Positions 1 to 5,811 of a stretch of 5,811 nucleotides of DNA are shown piece by piece (position 1 is the first letter of the stretch; every line of letters starts with the position of its first letter). A program made the position numbers and the translations under genes. The notes beneath the pieces are model-generated. The model ran no database searches and was not told where the DNA came from. It saw only the letters and a list, made by a program, of their open reading frames with translations. Source of the DNA: JAUWCW01 sp030609125 [NCBI: Candidatus Rokuibacteriota bacterium] (lineage in GTDB: Bacteria; JAUVQV01); contig JAUWCW010000138.1 of assembly GCA_030609125.1 (NCBI GenBank), forward strand, positions 1-5,811. Direction: 5' to 3'.

Positions 1-992
1 CCGCTGGTGGGAGCGCCCTCGAAGTGCTTGGCCAGACCCTCCTGGAACCAGAGGGGGAGACCGCGGGGGGCCATGGCGAGAATGAAGGCGTGAGCCAGTT
101 CGTGGATAAGGATGGGGCGGATCCGGGCCACGTCTCCCGGAGAGGAGAGGCCCCTGACGGGGACCCTGATCTTGCCGTCGAAGGTGCCCGCCACCCACAA
201 GGGTTTCCTTGTTATCTCCGTGAAGAGTATCTTGGAGTAGAGAATAACCGGAATGTCGGTGGACGGGTAGCTGCCGAGCTCGCTCCCGATGGAGTCGTAG
301 GCATCCTCCATCTCCTGCAGGATTGCGTCGGCCACGCCTCGTGGAACGGTGTCGTCGTACTGAAGCGTGAAGTGAACGCTCACGTCCCGCCCGAAACCAC
401 TCTCGGCGTCGGACTCCCTCTCGGCGCGATCGATCCTGGCCCGGAGCCGGGAGGAGTGGGGGCCCGGCGTCTCCAGAGCCGCCTCCCACTCCGGGATTGC
501 TCTCGTGAGGTACCCCTCCTGGTAATAGATGTCCCCGAGAAGCTCGTGACCCTGCGGGTTGCCCTCGTCAAGTGTGAGAACCTCCTCTGCCGCCCGCCGG
601 GCTCCGTAGAGGTCGCCGCTGTGGAACGAAACGACGCCGAGGAGAAGGTGAAAGGCAGGCTCCTCCGGCCACTGGTCGATGGCCCCCTCCAGGTACTCCC
701 TTGCGGATTCGAGGTCGCCGGCACGGTACTTCTGTTGACCCGCGGAAGCGAGAGCGTGGCCGAGGCTGCGCCGGGCCGTCTCGGATAAGGGGTCTTCGTC
801 GAGAGCCTCCTCGAACTGCCGGGCCGCCTCTTTGAACTGTCCGGCACGAAAGAGTTCCGCACCGCGGCGCATCAAGTCGGAGACCTCGGCGGCCCCTGCA
901 GTCGGCGCCGGCGGGGTGATGCAGAGGAGAGCAAGAAAGAGAGAGACCACAGGGAGAAAGAGGGTCTTCAGGACTCGCGGCTTCATCTTCAT
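1..992 (-). CDS. Exported TPR-repeat protein with a gluzincin-like metallopeptidase domain (peptidase MA-like), C-terminus missing
   Basis: The frame is open from an ATG at 992 to the left edge, giving 330 codons and no stop. Residues 1-35 look like a signal peptide: basic MKMKPR, a hydrophobic core at about 10-25, and possible cleavage near TAGAA (31-35). The Cys at 24 lacks a proper lipobox (preceded by ALL). About four TPR-type helical repeats follow (roughly 38-190; FKEAARQFEEAL, LESAREYLEGAI, LYGARRAAEEVL and LTRAIPEWEAAL are the repeat B-helices). The C-terminal part carries HELAH at 297-301 and the segment PLWFQEGLA, with Glu318, 17 residues downstream. This is the zinc-site layout of HExxH...E gluzincins, as in the peptidase_MA-like family. 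By family, it would be a periplasmic or surface zinc protease using TPRs to bind a partner; the substrate is unknown. The second ATG at 986 is an alternative start, since AGGTG (1000-996) lies 9 nt from it but only 3 nt from the first. It is transcribed away from the kinase gene. Confidence 0.88.
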   Translation of the reverse strand, partial: MKMKPRVLKTLFLPVVSLFLALLCITPPAPTAGAAEVSDLMRRGAELFRAGQFKEAARQFEEALDEDPLSETARRSLGHALASAGQQKYRAGDLESAREYLEGAIDQWPEEPAFHLLLGVVSFHSGDLYGARRAAEEVLTLDEGNPQGHELLGDIYYQEGYLTRAIPEWEAALETPGPHSSRLRARIDRAERESDAESGFGRDVSVHFTLQYDDTVPRGVADAILQEMEDAYDSIGSELGSYPSTDIPVILYSKILFTEITRKPLWVAGTFDGKIRVPVRGLSSPGDVARIRPILIHELAHAFILAMAPRGLPLWFQEGLAKHFEGAPTS

Positions 993-995
993 CGG

Positions 996-1000
996 CACCT
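996..1000 (-). promoter_or_regulatory. Ribosome binding site of the TPR-metalloprotease gene
   Basis: AGGTG on the minus strand lies 3 nt before the ATG at 992 and 9 nt before the in-frame ATG at 986. The spacing favours the second ATG; the two starts differ by only two residues (MK). Confidence 0.5.
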
Positions 1001-1007
1001 GGCCCGT

Positions 1008-1016
1008 ATCTTACCA
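1008..1016 (-). promoter_or_regulatory. Possible extended -10 promoter element for the TPR-metalloprotease gene
   Basis: The minus strand reads TGGTAAGAT, an extended -10 (TGn) followed by a hexamer matching TATAAT at 4 of 6 positions. No convincing -35 is seen 16-18 nt upstream, as expected where a TGn compensates. The predicted start near 1001 would leave a very short leader, with the AGGTG almost at the 5' end. That is a point against this assignment; a promoter further upstream cannot be excluded. Confidence 0.3.
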
Positions 1017-1043
1017 TTCGCCGAAGACGAAGGGCACCGGCAT

Positions 1044-1072
1044 TTGACAGCAGCGGGCCTGAATGATATAAG
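1044..1072 (+). promoter_or_regulatory. Sigma-70-type promoter for the ROK kinase-lepA-mreB-mreC unit
   Basis: A perfect -35 hexamer TTGACA (1044-1049) and a -10 hexamer TATAAG (1067-1072, 5 of 6 matches) are separated by an ideal 17-nt spacer. The predicted transcription start is about 1078-1080, at the left end of a run of nine A, giving a leader of about 20 nt that holds only the ribosome binding site. The AT-rich -10 stands out against G+C-rich surroundings. A TTG start at 1044 would place the -35 box inside the coding region, which is a further reason to reject that start. Confidence 0.75.
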
Positions 1073-1084
1073 CCCTGAAAAAAA

Positions 1085-1090
1085 AAGGTG
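1085..1090 (+). promoter_or_regulatory. Ribosome binding site that fixes the ROK kinase start at 1098
   Basis: AAGGTG ends 7 nt before the ATG at 1098 and overlaps the end of the nine-A run. The upstream in-frame TTG at 1044 has no such site and precedes the predicted transcription start. Confidence 0.75.
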
Positions 1091-1097
1091 TTTACGG

Positions 1098-2072
1098 ATG
1101 CAGTCCTCAGGGCAGGATAGAAGAATCGTCATTGGCGTCGATCTCGGCGGAACCAATCTCAGAATCGCCGGCATAACCCGGGAGGGCGACGTGCTGCACC
1201 TGAGACGCGAGGAAACCAGGGCCGACGCGGGGCCGAAGGACCTTCTTGAGAGGCTGGTCACGGGCCTGCTGGGAGTGGAAGAAGAGCTGACGGAATCCGG
1301 CTGGGAAGTGCTGGGAGCCTCGCTCGGGGTGCCGGGTGTGATATCGCGGCGCCGGGGGGTGGTGGAGTCCTCACCGAACCTGCCGGGCTGGAAAAAGATC
1401 CATCTGCTCCGTCGTCTCCGGCGCAGCGTTTCACTGCCTCTTCTGCTGGAGAACGACGCCAACGCCGCCGTGTTCGGGGAGTACTGGGCGGGCGCGGGAA
1501 AAGGAAAGAGCACCATGGTTCTGCTGACACTCGGCACCGGTGTCGGCGGGGGGATAATCATCGACGGCAGGCTTCTGAGGGGGGCGGACGGTATGGCGGG
1601 GGAGATCGGTCACCTCACCGTCGAGCGGGAAGGCCTGCCTTGTCCCTGCGGCAACAGAGGATGCCTGGAGCGCTACGCCTCGGCCAGGGGCATCTCGGGG
1701 AGGTACCTGGACCTGTGCGGAGGGAGCGCCCCGGGGATGCCCGCCGAGGGCAGCGCGGAAGCCGCCTGGGTGCATTCCCTCGCCCGCGAGGGAGACCGGA
1801 TGGCCCTGCGGGCCTTCAGGGAGGCGGGGATATATCTCGGCATTGCCATGGCGGCCATCGTCAACATAGTCAATCCTGAGGCGATCATTATCGGCGGCGG
1901 GGTTCTGCCCGCCTGGGACCTGTTCATGCCTTCCGCCCGTGAGGAGATGATGGCCCGCGCTTTTCAGGCCCCGGCGGAGAGCGTGGAACTGCTGCCGGCG
2001 GCTCTGGGCGATCACGCCGGCTTCATCGGGGCGGCCGGTCTGCTCTGGAAGGAAATACCCTCTGCGGCGTGA
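1098..2072 (+). CDS. ROK-family sugar kinase, probably glucokinase
   Basis: This is a 324-residue cytoplasmic kinase of the usual ROK length. It would transfer phosphate from ATP to the 6-OH of a hexose, most likely glucose. The phosphate-1 motif DLGGTN is at 15-20. The sugar-binding and catalytic segment ENDAN is at 118-122, with Asp120 as the expected base. Phosphate-2 LGTGVGGG is at 145-152. The ROK signature is EIGH (169-172) with [10 protein letters not shown] (182-191); His172, Cys182, Cys184 and Cys189 are the expected zinc ligands. The adenosine-side motif IIIGGGV is at 263-269. There is no N-terminal helix-turn-helix, so it is an enzyme rather than a NagC/XylR-type repressor. Glucokinase is the default call for this architecture, but other hexoses or N-acyl amino sugars are possible. 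The ATG at 1098 is chosen because of AAGGTG 7 nt upstream and the promoter at 1044-1072. It is first in the unit and ends 13 nt before lepA. Confidence 0.9.
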   Translation: MQSSGQDRRIVIGVDLGGTNLRIAGITREGDVLHLRREETRADAGPKDLLERLVTGLLGVEEELTESGWEVLGASLGVPGVISRRRGVVESSPNLPGWKKIHLLRRLRRSVSLPLLLENDANAAVFGEYWAGAGKGKSTMVLLTLGTGVGGGIIIDGRLLRGADGMAGEIGHLTVEREGLPCPCGNRGCLERYASARGISGRYLDLCGGSAPGMPAEGSAEAAWVHSLAREGDRMALRAFREAGIYLGIAMAAIVNIVNPEAIIIGGGVLPAWDLFMPSAREEMMARAFQAPAESVELLPAALGDHAGFIGAAGLLWKEIPSAA

Positions 2073-2085
2073 GGGAGGATATTCC

Positions 2086-3882
2086 ATGTCCAGGGGAATC
2101 AGGAATTTCTCCATCGTTGCCCACATAGATCACGGCAAGTCGACTCTGGCAGACCGTATTCTCGGCCACTGCGGCGCCCTGGTGGAAAAGGATCTGAAAG
2201 TGCCGCAGGTGCTGGACTCGATGGAACTGGAGAGGGAGAGGGGGATCACAATCAAGTCCCAGCCGGTTCGTCTCATCTACCGGAACGGTGGGGGTGGGGA
2301 GTACATACTGAATCTCATAGACACTCCCGGGCACGTGGATTTCACCTACGAGGTTTCGAGGAGCCTGGCCGCCTGCGAGGGTGCGCTCCTGCTGATCGAC
2401 GCGTCCCAGGGAATCCAGGCTCAGACTCTGGCCAATTACTACCTGTCCATGGAGAACGATCTGGAAGTCATACCGGTCATCAACAAGATTGACCTTCCCA
2501 CCGCGGACATCGAAGGAGTTCGCGCGCAGATAGAGGAAGTGCTCGGAATCGACCCCGACCGGGCGGTCCTTGCCAGCGCCAAGAAAGGGACGGGGATCGA
2601 CGCCACTCTCAAGGCGGTGGTCGAACGGATTCCCCCTCCCAGGGGCAGGAAAGAGGACCCCTTCCGGGCGCTCATCTTCGACTCCTGGTTCGACAGCTAC
2701 CTCGGGGCGGTGGTTGTGATCAGGGTGGTGGACGGAGTTGTAAAGCAGGGAACGGAAATCACTTTCATGTCCACCGGCGCGAAGGCCGCCGTCGCCACCC
2801 TGGGCGTCTTCACCCCCTACCGGGAGGACGCGCAGGAGCTGGCGGCAGGAGAGGTGGGCTATCTGACGGCGGGTATAAAGAACGTCCGCGACGCGAGAGT
2901 GGGGGACACTATCACGGCCACCGCCCGCCCCGCGCGCCACCCCATCCCGGGATACCGTGAGGTCAAGCCCATGGTCTTCTCGGGTCTGTACCCGGTGGAG
3001 AGCGGACAGTACGAGGCCCTCAAGGGCGCCATGGAGAAACTCGTTCTCAACGATCCGTCGTTCAGCTTCGAGCCGGAGACGTCGGCTGCCCTCGGATTCG
3101 GCTTCCGGTGTGGTTTTCTGGGGATGCTTCACATGGAGATCATCCGGGAGCGGCTCGAGAGGGAGTACGGCCTGCGGCTCATATCCACCGCGCCCAGCGT
3201 CTCCTACAGGGTGCTGCCGGTGGACGGACGGGAGGTGGAGATCCGCAACCCCAGCGAGATGCCGCCGTCGAACAGGATAGAGGGTATACGGGAGCCCTGG
3301 CTGGAGATCACCATCATCGTTCCCGACACTTACCTGGGTGGCGTGATCGGCCTGGTTCAGGAGAGGCGGGGGATACAGCGCCGGCTCGAGTACCTGGGGG
3401 ACGGGAGGGTGCACGTCTTCTATGAGCTTCCTCTGAGCGAGGTGGTCTTCGACTTTTACGACAGGCTGAAGACCGTGACGCGGGGGTACGCCACGCTCGA
3501 TTACGAATTCCTGGAGTACCGTGATTCCGATGTGGTAAAATTAGATGTTCTGATCAACGGGGAGGTGGTCGACGCCCTCTCGACGATCGTCCACCGCGGC
3601 ATCGCGGCCCGGCGAGGAAAGGATCTCGCCGGGAAGATGCGAGGCCTCATACCGCGGCAGCTGTATGAGGTGGTGATCCAGGCGGCCATAGGCAGCAGGG
3701 TCCTGGCGCGGGAGGTTGTGCAGGCGCTGCGCAAGAACGTAACCGCCAAGTGTTACGGAGGAGACGTTTCCCGCAAGCGCAAGCTGCTGGAACGGCAGCG
3801 CGAGGGAAAGAAGAGAATGAAGCAGGTGGGGAAGGTACAGATTCCGCAGGAGGCCTTTCTGGCGGTGCTGAAGAGGGACTGA
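2086..3882 (+). CDS. lepA: Elongation factor 4 (ribosome-associated translation GTPase LepA)
   Basis: This 598-residue protein is full length for LepA/EF4. LepA binds the ribosome as an EF-G-like GTPase and has been linked to back-translocation, recovery of stalled ribosomes and 30S biogenesis. The GTPase motifs are complete: P-loop AHIDHGKST (12-20), switch I RGITIK (52-57), DTPGH (79-83) with catalytic His83, NKID (133-136) and SAKKG (164-168). EF-G-like domains II, III and V follow (about 190-480). The LepA-specific C-terminal domain (about 485-598) replaces EF-G domain IV; its hallmarks [15 protein letters not shown] (554-568) and [21 protein letters not shown] (575-595) are intact. GGAGG at 2074-2078 lies 7 nt before the ATG. 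The 13-nt gap to the kinase indicates co-transcription. A small Gly-rich stretch (68-71) before the switch II strand is the only local oddity, and it lies in a surface loop in this family. Confidence 0.98.
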   Translation: MSRGIRNFSIVAHIDHGKSTLADRILGHCGALVEKDLKVPQVLDSMELERERGITIKSQPVRLIYRNGGGGEYILNLIDTPGHVDFTYEVSRSLAACEGALLLIDASQGIQAQTLANYYLSMENDLEVIPVINKIDLPTADIEGVRAQIEEVLGIDPDRAVLASAKKGTGIDATLKAVVERIPPPRGRKEDPFRALIFDSWFDSYLGAVVVIRVVDGVVKQGTEITFMSTGAKAAVATLGVFTPYREDAQELAAGEVGYLTAGIKNVRDARVGDTITATARPARHPIPGYREVKPMVFSGLYPVESGQYEALKGAMEKLVLNDPSFSFEPETSAALGFGFRCGFLGMLHMEIIRERLEREYGLRLISTAPSVSYRVLPVDGREVEIRNPSEMPPSNRIEGIREPWLEITIIVPDTYLGGVIGLVQERRGIQRRLEYLGDGRVHVFYELPLSEVVFDFYDRLKTVTRGYATLDYEFLEYRDSDVVKLDVLINGEVVDALSTIVHRGIAARRGKDLAGKMRGLIPRQLYEVVIQAAIGSRVLAREVVQALRKNVTAKCYGGDVSRKRKLLERQREGKKRMKQVGKVQIPQEAFLAVLKRD

Positions 3883-3891
3883 GTGGTTTGA

Positions 3892-4944
<1,053 letters not shown>

Positions 4945-4960
4945 CCCCTCAAGAGAGCAG

Positions 4961-5006
4961 GCCTCGCCGGAACCCCGGAAGACGGAATCTCGCGTCGGGC
5001 GGAGGC
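4961..5006 (+). other. Potential RNA hairpin in the mreB-mreC spacer
   Basis: GCCTCGCC (4961-4968) can pair with GGCGGAGGC (4998-5006): eight G/C-rich base pairs with one bulged G at 5001. A nested GACG/CGTC stem (4981-4984 with 4993-4996) fits inside the loop. No U-run follows, so it is not a standard intrinsic terminator. It could protect the 3' end of upstream mRNA or tune mreC expression, but in such G+C-rich sequence it could arise by chance. Confidence 0.25.
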
Positions 5007-5036
5007 GCGGGAGGCCGGGAAAAGCAGGATTAGCTG

Positions 5037-5811
5037 ATGCTGTGGAGATTCTTTTCCAGAAACCGCAGGACAATCCTTGTCGCCTTGTCTGTCCTGGTGT
5101 CATTGGCGGTGATGACCGTCAACTGGCGGGGAGGCAAAGAGCAGGGGAGCATGGACGGCGCCATCATGCTCCTCGCAACTCCCCTGCTTGAGGGAACGGA
5201 GGTTTTCAGCAGTGGCCTGGGGACGGGGGGAGACTTTCTTCTCGGCTGGAGGCAGCTGGAGGAGGAGAACCGCCGCCTGCGGGAGGAAGTGGCGAAGCTG
5301 AGCCGCGAGGTGGAGAAGAGCCGGGAGGAGAGAATGGCCTTTCGCCGGCTGGCGAACATTCTGGACTTCCGGAGCGCGACGGACCTGCGGATGACGGTGG
5401 CCGCCGTCATCAGCCACGACTCCACCAATCTTTTCCGGACGGTCCTCATCAACAAGGGTCTCAGGGACGGCATCGTCAAGGACGCCGCCGTCGTGACCCC
5501 CGAGGGGGTGGTGGGGAAGACAACCAAGGTCTACGGCGCCAGCTCCCGGGTCCTTCTGCTCACTGACCGGTCATCCGGAATAGACGCTCTTGTCCGCAGA
5601 ACCAGGGACCAGGGGGTTCTGCAGGGGTTGGGAAAGGGGGAGTGCGAGATGAAGTATCTCGCCCCTCAGGCGGACATTGCCGCCGGTGACAGCGTTGTGA
5701 CCTCTGGCATGGCCGGCGGTTTTCCCAAGGGGCTGCGGATAGGGAGCGTGACGAAGGTCAGGAGGGGCGGGTACCTCCTTCGGAACGTGGAAGTCAGACC
5801 CGCCGCCGCCC
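5037..5811 (+). CDS. mreC: Rod shape-determining protein MreC, C-terminus beyond the window
   Basis: The frame is open from an ATG at 5037 to the right edge, giving 258 codons. MreC proteins are usually about 270-300 residues, so only the tail is likely missing. MreC is a bitopic inner-membrane protein whose periplasmic part scaffolds the Rod complex and activates PBP2-RodA. The topology is typical: basic cytoplasmic N-terminus (MLWRFFSRNRR, 1-11), one membrane helix at about 12-28, a charged coiled coil at about 71-108 (LEEENRRLREEVAKL and onward), then the beta-domain from about 115. MreC-type segments in that domain include RTVLINKG (134-141), VVTPEGVVGKT (152-162), LLLTDRSSGIDALV (173-186) and GDSVVTSGMAGGFPKGLRIGSV (218-238 region). 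AGGA at 5026-5029 lies 7 nt before the ATG, a modest ribosome binding site. The 92-nt gap after mreB is the longest in the unit and can fold into a hairpin, so mreC may be expressed at a different level from mreB. Confidence 0.95.
   Translation, partial: MLWRFFSRNRRTILVALSVLVSLAVMTVNWRGGKEQGSMDGAIMLLATPLLEGTEVFSSGLGTGGDFLLGWRQLEEENRRLREEVAKLSREVEKSREERMAFRRLANILDFRSATDLRMTVAAVISHDSTNLFRTVLINKGLRDGIVKDAAVVTPEGVVGKTTKVYGASSRVLLLTDRSSGIDALVRRTRDQGVLQGLGKGECEMKYLAPQADIAAGDSVVTSGMAGGFPKGLRIGSVTKVRRGGYLLRNVEVRPAAA

Noticed and set aside
24-788. A 254-codon plus-strand open frame
   Set aside because: It is a shadow of the minus-strand TPR-metalloprotease, whose frame shows a signal peptide, TPRs and a zinc motif; the plus-strand product shows nothing recognisable.
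380-1017. Two overlapping minus-strand frames (380-862 and 568-1017)
   Set aside because: Both are in other frames of the same strand as the TPR-metalloprotease and give Arg/Ser/Pro-rich products typical of off-frame reading of G+C-rich DNA.
994-1038. GGCACC repeated at 994-999 and 1033-1038, 39 nt apart
   Set aside because: A six-base match is expected by chance in G+C-rich DNA, and one copy is explained by the minus-strand ribosome binding site.
2023-3414. A 463-codon open frame antisense to lepA
   Set aside because: It lies opposite a fully conserved LepA gene, its product has no recognisable domain and is low-complexity in the way of high-G+C shadow frames, and it has no independent support.

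Overview
The window is ordinary bacterial chromosome with high G+C (about 60-65% by eye) and dense, well-spaced genes. Nothing indicates a mobile element, phage, CRISPR array or RNA gene. The MreB/MreC shape genes and an exported TPR metalloprotease point to a rod-shaped bacterium, probably with a Gram-negative-type envelope. A Synergistota-like lineage is my best guess from the gene set and protein flavour, but no marker here settles it.

Layout: (1) bases 1-992, minus strand, hold the N-terminal 330 codons of an exported protein with TPR repeats followed by a gluzincin-type HELAH zinc protease domain; the gene runs off the left edge. (2) Bases 993-1097 form a short divergent control region. 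It has a near-consensus sigma-70-type promoter for the rightward genes (TTGACA, 17-nt spacer, TATAAG) and a weaker extended -10 for the leftward gene. (3) Bases 1098-5811, plus strand, hold four genes in one direction: a ROK-family sugar kinase (probably glucokinase), lepA (elongation factor 4), mreB, and mreC, which is cut by the right edge. Gaps are 13, 36 and 92 nt and no terminator is visible, so they probably form one transcription unit.

How they fit together: MreB (cytoplasmic actin-like filament) and MreC (membrane-anchored periplasmic scaffold) are the core of the rod elongation machine. LepA is a ribosomal translation GTPase. The ROK kinase would supply sugar phosphate for glycolysis or wall precursors. 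Any link between sugar entry, translation and wall growth is inferred from co-transcription only.

I did not find a clearly undescribed system. The points most worth a second look are the control region (a run of nine A at the predicted transcription start, and a TTG 'start' that is really the -35 box), the truncated TPR-metalloprotease, and the structured mreB-mreC spacer.
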